A stretch of 64,000 nt of DNA from Nocardioides xinjiangensis (lineage in GTDB: Bacteria > Actinomycetota > Actinomycetes > Propionibacteriales > Nocardioidaceae), in NCBI RefSeq assembly GCF_017916455.1, contig NZ_JAFMSY010000001.1, positions 1,533,977 through 1,597,976 on the forward strand. The letters run 5' to 3'. The notes beneath the pieces were generated by a model. The model did no database searches. It was not told the origin of the DNA and worked only from the letters and a program-made list of their open reading frames with translations. Both the position numbers and the translations under genes were made by a program. Shown piece by piece: positions 17,764 to 26,077 of the stretch (positions are counted from its first letter, which is position 1; each line of letters begins with the position of its first letter).

Positions 17764-18015
17764 TCAGTCGGCGCTCGCGCGGGGCCGTGGCGCGGTGACG
17801 GTGAGCTCGGCGAAGGTGCCCAGTCCCCCGCCGCCGCGCAGGAAGACGCGCGCGCGGCGAGGCCTCAGCACGCGCGAGGGCGGCGCGTCGTCGGCCGGTG
17901 CGTCGTCGTGCCCCGCGCCGGTCCTCGGCCGGGCGACCAGCGACCCGCGGAACTGCTCGAGCGAGGTGATGCGCGCGCTCAGGTCGATCGACCCGTCGCC
18001 CGTGTGGTTCTTCAT
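17764..18015 (-). CDS. Small orphan protein, 83 aa
   Basis: Not recognised. The ATG at 18015 is preceded by a clear AGGAG site at good spacing, so translation is plausible; codons upstream in the same frame do not look coding. The N-terminal half (DGSIDLSARITSLEQFRGSL) looks helical and conserved-like. The C-terminal half is Arg-rich, then FLRGGGGLGTFAELTV, a Gly-rich run. No signal peptide, Cys or known domain. A Gly-rich C-terminus after a structured leader is reminiscent of peptide precursors, but no maturation enzyme is nearby, so that reading is weak. Confidence 0.5.
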   Translation of the reverse strand: MKNHTGDGSIDLSARITSLEQFRGSLVARPRTGAGHDDAPADDAPPSRVLRPRRARVFLRGGGGLGTFAELTVTAPRPRASAD

Positions 18016-18290
18016 CGTCGGGCTCCTCTCGTCCCCACGCGGCGGGCCCCACGGACCGCCTGGACGCAGACTAGGAGCGGATGCGGGGACGCAGCCCCGG
18101 CTGCGAGAAGCCTGCGGGAAGTCTGCGGAAGACGGTCCAGACCAGCCGGGTCCTTCCCTGGTCCCGCGCGGGCCCGCGGGCCGCACGTCCGGGAGACGGC
18201 AGAGGGCCGGACGCCGGCGTGGACCCCTCCCACGCGGACGTCCGGCCCGGTGACGGACCGGCGGCTCCTGCGCTGCCGGTCTCGCGTACC

Positions 18291-18416
18291 TCAGCCGGCC
18301 TGCGCGCGCGCCACGGACCCCACGTCCGCAGCGGCACGCGGCCGTGGCAGTGACGGCCGCGCCACCTCGGGGCGGGCGTCGTGCGCCGGCTCCCCCACGG
18401 AGCCGATGCGGATCAT
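18291..18416 (-). CDS. Candidate micro-ORF, 41 aa, coupled to upstream leader ORF
   Basis: An ATG at 18416 overlaps the TGA of a 13-codon leader ORF (ATGA), giving MIRIGSVGEPAHDARPEV and an Ala/Arg/Pro-rich tail ending ARAQAG. Coding status is uncertain: the frame is short, basic and shows only moderate codon bias. It is listed because the overlap and the ribosome site of the leader ORF suggest deliberate coupling. No domain is recognised. Confidence 0.25.
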   Translation of the reverse strand: MIRIGSVGEPAHDARPEVARPSLPRPRAAADVGSVARAQAG

Positions 18417-18454
18417 CGGGACGCTCCCGACGTGCCTGCCGTGCTCGTGCTCAT
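18413..18454 (-). CDS. Candidate 13-codon leader ORF
   Basis: MSTSTAGTSGASR, initiated by ATG at 18454 with a strong GGGGAG ribosome site 8 nt upstream. The unusual content (six Ser/Thr in the first ten residues) and the ATGA overlap with the next frame are the only evidence. It could be a leader peptide or simply chance. Confidence 0.25.
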   Translation of the reverse strand: MSTSTAGTSGASR

Positions 18455-18557
18455 CGCTGTCTCCCCGTGTCGGATGCTCACGACTGGAAGGATGCGCGCG
18501 AGGCGGTCCTGATACATCCGTGTTTTCACGGAGGTCCAGACCGCTGGCCGATCGGAG

Positions 18558-19796
18558 TCAGGCGGCCTTGGCCCGCGCCTCGCTCTCGAGCTTGCGGCCG
18601 AGCAGGCGGCGCGTACGACGGTCGCCCGTGGCCATCTTGTAGAGGATGCCGAGCTGCTGGGGCACGTTCTTCTTGTTCGTCGTGGCGAGCCAGCCGTTGG
18701 GCAGGGAGAGCCGGATGACCTTGTGCCAGGCCGAGGCGACCTGCGGGACCAGCGGCCGCGCGCAGTAGGTGAGGTCGTACTTGTCGAACAGCGCCTGCAC
18801 CTTGGGGGCGATCTCGGCGTAGCGGTTGGACGGCAGGTCGGGGAAGAGGTGGTGCTCGATCTGGTGCGACAGGTTGCCGGTCATCAGGTGGAGGAACTTC
18901 GAGCCGGAGATGTTGGCGCTGCCGAGCATCTGGCGCACATACCACTCGCCCTTCGTCTCGCCCTCGATCGAGCGCTTCTCGAAGGTCTCCACGCCCTCGG
19001 GGAAGTGACCGCAGAGGATGACCGAGTTGGACCACAGGTTGCGCACGACGTTGGCGGTGAAGTTCGCCGCGAGCGTCGGGAGGAACGAGCCGGTCGGGAT
19101 CGACAGCGCCGGGTGCACGACGTAGTCCTTGGTGGCCTGGCGGCGGATCTTGCCCAGCACCTGCTTGGCGCGGCGACGGAACTCCGGGTCCTTGGTCTGC
19201 TTCTTGGCGATGACCGCACCGAGCTCGAGGTCGTAGGCCGCGATGCCGTACTCGAAGAACACGGCGTTGATGAAGCACCACAGGGGCTGGCCCAGGTGCG
19301 CCGGCGTCCAGGTCTGGTCCTCGTCGACGCGCATGATGCCGTAGCCGAGGTCGTTGTCCTTGCCGATGACGTTGGTGTAGGTGTGGTGGAGCTCGTTGTG
19401 GCTGTGCTTCCACTGCTCGGCCGGCGAGGCCATGTCCCACTCCCAGGTGCTGGAGTGGATCTTCGGGTCGCGCATCCAGTCCCACTGGCCGTGGAGGATG
19501 TTGTGGCCGATCTCCATGTTGTCGAGGATCTTGGAGATGCTCAGGCCCAGGGTGCCGAGCACCCATGCGGGCGGGAAGGCGCTGAAGAGCAGCACCGCGC
19601 GCGAGCCGAGCTCGATCTTGCGCTGGGTGTCGATGACGCGCCGGATGTACGCCGCGTCGCTCGCGCCGCGGGTGTCGATGACCTCCTGGCGGATCGCGTC
19701 GAGCTCGTAGCCGATCTGCTCGATGTCGGCCTCGGTGAGGTGCGCGATGGGGTTGGACTGGCCGGGGAGCGCGGCCTTCTTCTGGATGGTCGTCAT
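18558..19796 (-). CDS. desA3: DesA3-type membrane acyl-CoA delta-9 desaturase
   Basis: A 412-residue di-iron membrane desaturase making oleoyl/palmitoleoyl chains. All three histidine boxes are present: GHNILHGQWDW, HNELHHTYTN and QIEHHLFPDLPSNRY. Hydrophobic segments lie near residues 70-95 and 175-200. The sequence closely follows mycobacterial DesA3 (Rv3229c). The upstream gene on the same strand, 40 nt away, encodes its reductase partner of the Rv3230c type, the same two-gene arrangement as in M. tuberculosis. The ATG at 19796 has a GGAG site (complement of CTCCTGGG). Membrane fluidity control is the expected role. Confidence 0.93.
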   Translation of the reverse strand: MTTIQKKAALPGQSNPIAHLTEADIEQIGYELDAIRQEVIDTRGASDAAYIRRVIDTQRKIELGSRAVLLFSAFPPAWVLGTLGLSISKILDNMEIGHNILHGQWDWMRDPKIHSSTWEWDMASPAEQWKHSHNELHHTYTNVIGKDNDLGYGIMRVDEDQTWTPAHLGQPLWCFINAVFFEYGIAAYDLELGAVIAKKQTKDPEFRRRAKQVLGKIRRQATKDYVVHPALSIPTGSFLPTLAANFTANVVRNLWSNSVILCGHFPEGVETFEKRSIEGETKGEWYVRQMLGSANISGSKFLHLMTGNLSHQIEHHLFPDLPSNRYAEIAPKVQALFDKYDLTYCARPLVPQVASAWHKVIRLSLPNGWLATTNKKNVPQQLGILYKMATGDRRTRRLLGRKLESEARAKAA

Positions 19797-19836
19797 GGCG
19801 ATCTCCTGGGGGGTGTCGGGGAGGTCGGGCGTCTGG

Positions 19837-20955
19837 TCAGTGGTCGATGTGGCAGGGGCCGGCGGCGGCGTTGATGCAGGTCTGCACCTTGAGGTCGCCG
19901 GTCTCGCCGGGGACGGCGGTGGTGATGGCGCCGTTGCGCAGGTCGCGGACGCTGCCCTCGCGGAGCGGGATCACGCAGCCCATGCAGATGCCCATGCGAC
20001 AGCCGCTGGGCATGAGCATCCCGGCCTCCTCGGCCGCGTCGAGGATCGGCGTCGCGCCGTCGAGCTCGAGGGTGGTGCCCGAGGTGAAGGTGATGGTGCC
20101 GCCCTCGCCCGGCTCGACCCGCGCGGTGCGGAACTGCTCGGTGGTCAGGCTGAGCCCGGCGGCCTCGTGGTGCGCGGCGAGCGCGTCGAGCAGACCGGCC
20201 GGCCCGCACGCCAGGGTCGCCCGCTCGGCGATGTCGGGCACGAGGTCGCCGAGCCGGTCGACGTCGAGGACGCCGTGCTGGTCGTCGTACCGCGCCACGA
20301 GCCGGATCGCCCCCGCGGCGTCGAGGGCCTCGAGGTCGCGGATGAAGATCGAGTCGGGGTGGCTGGGCGCCACGTGGACGACGACGATGTCGTGGTCGGC
20401 GCTGCGTGCCGGGCGCAGCACGCCCTCGTCGGTGCTCGGGAAGAGGTTGCGGAGCATGCCGATGACCGGCGTGATGCCGGACCCGGCGGTCACCATGAGG
20501 ACCTTGCCGCCCTCGGGCGGCAGGACGAACTCGCCGGCCGCCTGCTCGAGGTGCACGAGGGTGCCGGGGCGGGCCTCGCGCACGAGGTGGTTGCTCACCA
20601 TGCCGTCGGGCACGGCCTTGACGGTGATGGAGATGCGGCCGTCGCGGCGCGGGCCGTGGGTGAGGGAGTAGGCGCGCCACTGGCGCACCCCGTCGACGTC
20701 GATGCCGATGCGGAGGTACTGGCCCGGCACGTGGCCGGCCCAGTCGGCGCCGGGACGGATCACGATGGTGGCGGCGTCGGCGGTCTCGGGGATGACCTGC
20801 TCGATGCGCCCGCGCAGGTCGGCCCCCGAGCGGAGCGGGGCGAAGATGTCGAGGAAGTCGGCCGGCAGGTAGGGGGTCGTGGCAGCCTCGGCGACGCGGA
20901 CCAGGTGGTCGCGCATGCGGCTGCCGCGCACCGGCGGCTCGAGAGTCGTGCTCAT
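19837..20955 (-). CDS. Ferredoxin reductase, electron donor to the desaturase
   Basis: A 372-residue flavo-iron-sulfur oxidoreductase. The FAD-binding RAYSLTHG, the NAD-binding VTAGSGITPVIGMLRNL and ACGPAGLLDAL, and a C-terminal plant-type [2Fe-2S] domain with SGCRMGICMGC plus the distal Cys of QTCINA are all in place. It passes NAD(P)H electrons to the di-iron centre of the desaturase, as Rv3230c does for DesA3. It is the first gene of the desaturase operon. The 17-bp palindrome at 21021-21037 sits in its promoter, 66 nt upstream of the start. Confidence 0.92.
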   Translation of the reverse strand: MSTTLEPPVRGSRMRDHLVRVAEAATTPYLPADFLDIFAPLRSGADLRGRIEQVIPETADAATIVIRPGADWAGHVPGQYLRIGIDVDGVRQWRAYSLTHGPRRDGRISITVKAVPDGMVSNHLVREARPGTLVHLEQAAGEFVLPPEGGKVLMVTAGSGITPVIGMLRNLFPSTDEGVLRPARSADHDIVVVHVAPSHPDSIFIRDLEALDAAGAIRLVARYDDQHGVLDVDRLGDLVPDIAERATLACGPAGLLDALAAHHEAAGLSLTTEQFRTARVEPGEGGTITFTSGTTLELDGATPILDAAEEAGMLMPSGCRMGICMGCVIPLREGSVRDLRNGAITTAVPGETGDLKVQTCINAAAGPCHIDH

Positions 20956-21020
20956 GACACCAATCTCCCCGAACCGGACGCCGCATTCATGGTCTCGGCA
21001 CGTGAATCGGGCCTAGACTC

Positions 21021-21037
21021 TTGTTCGTCACGAACAA
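21021..21037. promoter_or_regulatory. Perfect 17-bp palindrome TTGTTCGTCACGAACAA
   Basis: Eight-base arms TTGTTCGT and ACGAACAA mirror each other around one C. It lies in the 102-nt gap between the divergent reductase/desaturase operon and the PucR-type regulator gene, 21 nt ahead of the latter. A dimeric regulator bound here could control both directions. TTGTTCG and the following AAAAC are conspicuously AT-rich against the background. Which protein binds is inferred only from position. Confidence 0.75.
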
Positions 21038-21057
21038 AACCGACCACAGGAGACGCG

Positions 21058-22239
21058 ATGCCCAGTCGTGACGTGCGCCCGGCCACACAATTGCCCACCG
21101 TTGTCGCGTTGGAGGCGCAGGTGGCCGAGGCGTTGCGCGCGCAGCTGGCCGAGGTCGCCGACCGCGCCGTCCTCACCATCATCGACGAGGTGCCCAGCTA
21201 TGCCGGCGCGTTGAGCGGCCGGATGGGCGAGGTGATCCGCAACGCGGTGCAGCTCGCTCTCGGCGGGTTCCTGACGCTGGCCACCCGCCAGCACGGCAAC
21301 GCCCCCAAGGCGCCGGCGATCGAGGGCGCCTACCAGCTCGGCCGCGGCGAGGCGCGCAGCGGCCGGACCGTCGAGGCCCTGCTCGCCGCCTACCGCGTCG
21401 GTGCCCGGGTGGCGTGGCGCGACATGGCCGACGCAGCGGTGGGGGCGGGCATCGCTCCCGCCCAGCTGGCCCGCTTCGCCGAGCTCGTGTTCGCCTACAT
21501 CGACGAGCTCTCCGCCGCCTCGGTCGCGGGGCACACCGACGAGCTGGAGAGCAGCGGGCGGGTGCGCCAGCGCAACCTCGAGCGCCTCGCCCGCGCCCTG
21601 CTCACCGGCGCGCCGGCCGATGCCGTCAACGCCGCGGCCGAACGCGCCGACTGGGTGCCGCCCGGCGCCCTGACGGCGGTGGTGCTGCCGGAGTCGCAGG
21701 TGTCCCACGCCCTGACCGCGCTCGACCCGCTCACCCTCCAGCCCACCGACGACGTGGCCGGCCTCCCCGACGGCCACGCACTGCTGCTCGTCCCGACCAC
21801 CGGGTCGGCCACCGCCCGTCGCACGCTGCTGCAGTCGCTGCGCGGCACCGACGCGGTCGTGGGCCCGGGTGTGCCCTGGCTGGAGGCCGCGGCGTCGTAC
21901 CGCCGGACGCTGCGGTGCGCGGCGCTCGGCCTGGACGGCCTGGTCGACTCCGACGACCACCTCGCCGCGCTCGTGCTGTCCGCCGACCCCTCGGCCCGCG
22001 AGGACCTCCGCGCCCGCGTGCTGGCACCGCTGGCGGACCTGCGGCCCGCCACCGCCGAGAAGCTCACCGACACGCTGCGCAGCTGGCTGCTCCACCACGG
22101 GCGCCGGGAGGCGGTCGCCGAGGAGCTGTTCGTGCACGCGCAGACCGTCCGCTACCGGGTCGGGCAGCTGCGCGAGGTCTACGGCGACCGGCTCGAGGAC
22201 CCGGCGTTCGTGCTCGACGCGACCCTGGCGCTGGCGTGA
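21058..22239 (+). CDS. PucR-type transcriptional regulator
   Basis: A 393-residue regulator. The N-terminal 180 residues are helical (RsbRD/GGDEF-like sensory region with AAYRVGARVAWRDMAD), a degenerate central domain follows, and the C-terminal PucR helix-turn-helix DTLRSWLLHHGRREAVAEEL..HAQTVRYRVGQLREVYGD is unmistakable. It lies divergent from the desaturase operon and is the natural candidate to bind the palindrome at 21021-21037 and adjust unsaturated fatty-acid synthesis. Its TGA directly abuts the first repeat unit of array A, whose first base is the next nucleotide. Confidence 0.88.
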   Translation: MPSRDVRPATQLPTVVALEAQVAEALRAQLAEVADRAVLTIIDEVPSYAGALSGRMGEVIRNAVQLALGGFLTLATRQHGNAPKAPAIEGAYQLGRGEARSGRTVEALLAAYRVGARVAWRDMADAAVGAGIAPAQLARFAELVFAYIDELSAASVAGHTDELESSGRVRQRNLERLARALLTGAPADAVNAAAERADWVPPGALTAVVLPESQVSHALTALDPLTLQPTDDVAGLPDGHALLLVPTTGSATARRTLLQSLRGTDAVVGPGVPWLEAAASYRRTLRCAALGLDGLVDSDDHLAALVLSADPSAREDLRARVLAPLADLRPATAEKLTDTLRSWLLHHGRREAVAEELFVHAQTVRYRVGQLREVYGDRLEDPAFVLDATLALA

Positions 22240-22576
22240 GCGGTGCGTGGAGCAGGTTCTGCTGCTCGCAAACCTGCGTCACGCACCGCCGTACGACCTC
22301 CGCCCGGCCCAGCGGTGCGTGAGGCAGCTTCTGCCGCTCGAAAACCTGCGTCACGCACCGCCGCTCCCGCCGAGCCCCGCTCAGCGGTGCGTGAGGCAGC
22401 TTCTGCAGCCGGAAAACCTGCGTCACGCACCGCCGCTTGCGCAGAGCCCGGCTCAGCGGTGCGTGAAGCAGCTTCTGCGCTCGGAAACCTGCGTCACGCA
22501 CCGCCGCTCGCGCAGAGCCCCGCTCAGCGGTGCGTGAGGCAGCTTCTGCAGCCGGAGAACCTGCGTCACGCACCGC
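22240..22576. repeat. Palindromic repeat array A: five 50-nt hairpin units, 72-nt period
   Basis: Units at 22240-22289, 22312-22361, 22384-22433, 22456-22503 (48 nt) and 22527-22576. Each starts GCGGTGCGTG and ends TCACGCACCGC, forming an 11-bp outer stem, then GCAGSTT opposite AACCTGC, then a loop of about 12 nt. Spacers of about 22 nt are similar to each other (for example CGCTCCCGCCGAGCCCCGCT), so the whole 72-nt module was duplicated. The array fills the gap between the convergent PucR-type and alpha/beta-hydrolase genes, and the hydrolase stop codon (22566-22568) lies inside the last unit. Spacers are not diverse and no cas gene is present, so it is not CRISPR. Confidence 0.95.
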
Positions 22577-23246
22577 TCGCGCGGAGCCACGACGCGACGG
22601 CGTCCGACAGCAGGTCGGGGTGGGTGAGGGGCACCATGTGCCCGCCGCGCGCAAGGGTCACGGCGCGCGACCCGTCGGGCGCGAGGGAGGCGAGGTGGCC
22701 CGACCAGTCCTCGGGGCAGATGCGGTCGTGCCGTCCGCGCACCACCAGGACGGGGCACGTCAGCGACCGGAGGTCGGCACGGACGTCCTCGCGACGGGCG
22801 GCCTCCATCGCCCGGGCCATCCACCCGAGCCCGGTCCGCGAGTAGCTGCGGGCCAGGACCGGGACCTGGTGCGGGCGCTCCCACGCCGCCGTGCGCAGCC
22901 AGCGCGCGGCCAGGCGGGGCCAGGAGGCGGCGCGGGGGTCGGTCGTCGGGCCGACGAGGACGAGCGCGGAGACGCTCCCGGGTGCCAGCGCGGCCGCCCG
23001 GGTGACGACCTGGCAGGAGGCGGAGTGCCCGAGCAGCACGGCGCGCTCGGGGAGCTCCGCGACGAGCCGCTCCGCGAGGGCGCGCGGGCGGAGGTCGTCG
23101 CCTACGTCCGGGCGCAGTCCGTAGCCGGGCAGCGGGCGCAGCGTCGTACGCCGAGCGCCGACGCGCCGGCCGATCGCGTCACCGGCGGCTCGCCACTCGG
23201 CGGCCTCCAGACCGAGTCCGGGGACGCACAGCAGCTCGACGGGCAT
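22566..23246 (-). CDS. Alpha/beta-fold hydrolase
   Basis: A 226-residue soluble hydrolase. The nucleophile elbow is LLGHSASCQ (Ser75), Asp is in VVRGRHDRICP and His in LARGGHMVPL near the C-terminus, a complete catalytic triad. The oxyanion strand VPGLGLEA is near the start. The substrate (ester, lactone or epoxide) is not predictable. The last three codons, GGT GCG TGA, belong to the terminal arm of repeat unit A5, so the protein ends in SGA because of the repeat. The start is the ATG at 23246, a few bases after the stop of the neighbouring amidohydrolase, so the two are likely co-transcribed. Confidence 0.87.
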   Translation of the reverse strand: MPVELLCVPGLGLEAAEWRAAGDAIGRRVGARRTTLRPLPGYGLRPDVGDDLRPRALAERLVAELPERAVLLGHSASCQVVTRAAALAPGSVSALVLVGPTTDPRAASWPRLAARWLRTAAWERPHQVPVLARSYSRTGLGWMARAMEAARREDVRADLRSLTCPVLVVRGRHDRICPEDWSGHLASLAPDGSRAVTLARGGHMVPLTHPDLLSDAVASWLRASGA

Positions 23247-23253
23247 CTCGGGC

Positions 23254-24738
23254 TCAGTCGCGCGCGTACGCCGTCGCCCCGGCGACCCAGGTCGCCGCGA
23301 CGTGCTCCGCGAAGGACCTCAGCCGCAGGGCGTGGTCGCGGTCGGACCCGCCGTCGAGCGGGTCGGCGTCCAGCAGGACGAGGTCGGCGGGGTGGCCGAC
23401 GGACACCGTGCCGCGGCCGTCGGTCGAGGCGGCGAGCGCCTCGCGGGCGGTGATCGACTGCTCGGGGTGCCACGGCTCGCGGTCGCCCGCGGAACGGTGG
23501 ACGGCGCAGGCCACGGCCAGCCACGGGTCGAGCGGCGAGACCGGGGCGTCGGAGCCCAGCACGACCTCGACCCCCTCGTCGAGCATCCAGCGCAGCGGGA
23601 AGCAGCGCTCGGCGCGACCCGGCCAGAGCCGCTCGGTGACGTCGCGGTCGTCGAGCAGGTGCGCCGGCTGCACGCTGGCACGGACGCCGAGCCGCGCCAT
23701 CCGGCGTACGTCGTCGCGGGTCGTGAGCTGCACGTGCTCGATCCCGCCACGAGCGCCGGTCCCCTCGAAGGCGGCGAGCGCCTCGGTCACCGCGCGGTCC
23801 CCGATGGCGTGCACGGCGACCTGGAGTCCTCCTGCGGCGGCGCGCGCCAGGAGGGTGCGCAGCTCCTCGGGCGTCTGGTTGGGCTGGCCCTCCTCGAAGC
23901 CGGGCACGGCCTTCTCGGCGTAGGGCTCGCAGCACCAGGCCGTCCGGGTGTTGAGCGAGCCGTCGCTGATGATCTTCAGCGGTCCCATCGTCAGGCGCGG
24001 GTCGTCGCCGAGCGGGTCGCCGGTGCGCAGCCCGCGCGCGAGCACGTCGTCGAGCCCGTCGGCGTAGCAGGCGTGCCGGACGCGGATGAGGTCCGCGCCG
24101 CCCGACCACCGCGCGAGCCAGTCGGCGACGCCGCCGCTGAACTCGAGGTCGGCCACCCCGACCACCCCCTGCGCGGCGGCCGCCTCCATCGAGCGGCGGT
24201 AGGCGTCGGGGCCGGTGCCGTCGGTGCCGAGGACGCCGGCCAGCCGGCCGTAGGCCATGAACCACTCCGCCTCGCTCACCACGCTCTCGCGGATCGGCAG
24301 TGCCAGGGCGTGCAGCGCGACGGTGTTGAGCCAGCCGTGGTGGCCGTCGCCGGCGATGAGCACGATCGGCTGGTCGGTCGCGATCGCGTCGAGGTCGGAC
24401 ACCACGGGGTTGTCGGGCCAGGCGGTCGGCCGGTGGCCCCAACCGATGACGGGCAGGTCGGGCCACTGAGCGAGCCGCTCGCGCACGAGCGCCACCGCCT
24501 CGGCGCTGGACCGGGCGGAGCCGAGGTCGAGCCGCGCGGACGCCAGCGTCCACTGCCCGAGGTGGACGTGCTGGTCCCAGAGGCCGGGCATGAGCCAGCG
24601 CCCGCCGGCGTCGTGGACGGCCTCGTCGCCCGCGAGCCCCGGGCCGACCTCGACGACGCGACCGTCGTCGACCCGTACGTCGACGAGCCGCGGCACGGCG
24701 TCGGTGAGGGCCACCAGGCGGGTGTTGCGGATCAGCAC
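23254..24738 (-). CDS. Amidohydrolase, YtcJ-like
   Basis: A 494-residue metal-dependent hydrolase of the YtcJ/imidazolonepropionase-like group. The metal motif is WDQHVHLGQW; VAVHAIGDRAV, GGIEHVQLT and LGSDAPVSPLDPW supply the other His and Asp ligands, followed by the closing beta-sandwich ending ADLVLLDADPL. The GTG at 24738 begins VLIRNTRLVAL, the normal first strand. An alternative GTG at 24765 overlaps the stop of the preceding amidohydrolase (GTGA) and would add nine residues. The open frame continues far upstream but that is a shadow of the next gene. The substrate is unknown. Confidence 0.87.
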   Translation of the reverse strand: MLIRNTRLVALTDAVPRLVDVRVDDGRVVEVGPGLAGDEAVHDAGGRWLMPGLWDQHVHLGQWTLASARLDLGSARSSAEAVALVRERLAQWPDLPVIGWGHRPTAWPDNPVVSDLDAIATDQPIVLIAGDGHHGWLNTVALHALALPIRESVVSEAEWFMAYGRLAGVLGTDGTGPDAYRRSMEAAAAQGVVGVADLEFSGGVADWLARWSGGADLIRVRHACYADGLDDVLARGLRTGDPLGDDPRLTMGPLKIISDGSLNTRTAWCCEPYAEKAVPGFEEGQPNQTPEELRTLLARAAAGGLQVAVHAIGDRAVTEALAAFEGTGARGGIEHVQLTTRDDVRRMARLGVRASVQPAHLLDDRDVTERLWPGRAERCFPLRWMLDEGVEVVLGSDAPVSPLDPWLAVACAVHRSAGDREPWHPEQSITAREALAASTDGRGTVSVGHPADLVLLDADPLDGGSDRDHALRLRSFAEHVAATWVAGATAYARD

Positions 24739-24761
24739 GGGACCACCGTAGGAGGTGCCCG

Positions 24762-25991
24762 TCACCGCATGACGGCGACCCCGCCCACCCAGACCGCGGA
24801 CGGCCGGGACAGCGCGGTGACGTCCGCCGCGACGTCGCCGTCCACCACGAGGAGGTCGGCGAGCCGGCCCGCCGCCAGGCGTCCGGCTTCCACCCCGCAG
24901 TCCGCGGCGGCGACCGACGTCGCCGTGGCGAGCGCCTCGTCGACCGGCCAGCCGCCGCGGACCAGCTCGGCCACGGAGCGCCACAGGTGCCCGTGCGGCT
25001 TGGCGGGCATCGCCCCCGCGTCGAGGCCGGACACCACGCGGATGCCGTGCTCGCGCAGCCGCAGCGAGCCGGCCGCGACCCGGGCGAAGTGCTCGTCGCG
25101 GTCGGAGATGCCGAGCCGCTCGAGCATCTGCAGGATGTGCGGCGGCATCGCGGACACGGGCGGGAACCGCGAGGGGTCGTTGCCCAGGGTCGGGCAGACC
25201 GTCACGTCCGCTGCGGCGACCCGGTCGAGGAGCGCCTCGGGCGCGTGGGCGCCACCGGGCGCCAGGCAGGTGAAGTGCTCGATCCCGTCGACACCGGCCG
25301 CGAGGGCGACCTCCGCACCGACGACCGAGTGGCTGTGGGCGACGACCCGCAGGCCCGCGGCGTGGACGCGGTCGACCAGGCAGCGCAGGTGGGCGGCCTC
25401 GAACTGGGCACCGAGCTGGTCGCTGCCGGGCGTCAGGAAGCCGCCGCTCGCCATCACCTTCACCAGGTCGACACCGTGCTCGACCCGCTCCGCGACCGCC
25501 CGGTCCAGCGCACCGGGGTCGTGGACGTCGACGGCGCCGCCGAGGAACCAGCAGTGCCCCTGCGGGGTCGTCACCGGCGGCCCGGCCGCCACCACGCGCG
25601 GCAGGCCCTCGGCGTGGCGACCGCGGTGGGACAGCGCCCGGTACGCCACGTCGCCGAGGTCGCGCACGGTCGTCACACCGGCGGCCACCTGCTCGCGGAG
25701 GCTGGCGACGACGACCGCGTCGACGGCGTCGGCGGCCGCCCCGCCGGCCCACTCCAGGCTCCCCGGTGTACCGGGGAAGGAGCCGGACCCGACGAGGTGG
25801 ACGTGGCAGTCGACGAGCCCGGGCAGGAGCGTCCCCGCGACGTCGGTCACGGGCACGTCCCCGGGCAGGGCGAACGACGCGTCCTCCACACCCACGACGC
25901 GCTCGCCCTCGACCACGACCGTCGCACCGCCCGGCCGGAACCGCGCCCCGTCGAAGGCACGGCCCACCCGGAGTGCCCACCGCGACCGCAT
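24762..25991 (-). CDS. Amidohydrolase family protein (prolidase-like)
   Basis: A 409-residue zinc-dependent amidohydrolase. LLPGLVDCHVHLVGSG carries the first His pair. VKVMASGG holds the carbamylation-type Lys region, VVAHSHSVVGAEVAL and GIEHFTCLAPGG the further His ligands, and GLDAGAMPAKPHGHL the Asp. This motif order resembles Xaa-Pro/Xaa-Arg dipeptidase and imidazolonepropionase-like enzymes. The ATG at 25991 gives a start at the first beta strand (RWALRVGRAFDGA). It is coupled to the following YtcJ-like gene on the same strand, so two related hydrolases are made together. Confidence 0.85.
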   Translation of the reverse strand: MRSRWALRVGRAFDGARFRPGGATVVVEGERVVGVEDASFALPGDVPVTDVAGTLLPGLVDCHVHLVGSGSFPGTPGSLEWAGGAAADAVDAVVVASLREQVAAGVTTVRDLGDVAYRALSHRGRHAEGLPRVVAAGPPVTTPQGHCWFLGGAVDVHDPGALDRAVAERVEHGVDLVKVMASGGFLTPGSDQLGAQFEAAHLRCLVDRVHAAGLRVVAHSHSVVGAEVALAAGVDGIEHFTCLAPGGAHAPEALLDRVAAADVTVCPTLGNDPSRFPPVSAMPPHILQMLERLGISDRDEHFARVAAGSLRLREHGIRVVSGLDAGAMPAKPHGHLWRSVAELVRGGWPVDEALATATSVAAADCGVEAGRLAAGRLADLLVVDGDVAADVTALSRPSAVWVGGVAVMR

Positions 25992-26077
25992 CCCCCGATG
26001 GTGCGCCCACCGGCGCAGCGGCGCACCCGTCGTCGTCCGTGGACCAGACCATCCGGGCGGACTGACATGATGGGCGC

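Larger units (their letters stand above)
18016..18557 (-). other. 542-nt region with hairpin and candidate micro-ORFs
   Basis: No full-size gene. On the minus strand downstream of the desaturase stop lies a small hairpin TCCGTG-TTTT-CACGGA (18517-18532), possibly its terminator. It is followed by the two overlapping micro-ORFs listed separately (18413-18454 and 18291-18416). The stretch from 18290 down to 18016 is GC-rich with no clear gene and serves as leader for the 83-residue orphan protein. No known riboswitch core is recognised by eye. Confidence 0.4.

Noticed and set aside
22243..22845. Repeat-rich ORF reading through array A into the hydrolase gene
   Set aside because: Translation of the 72-nt module gives a repetitive Ala/Arg pattern with no ribosome site; it is a by-product of the repeats lacking stops in that frame.
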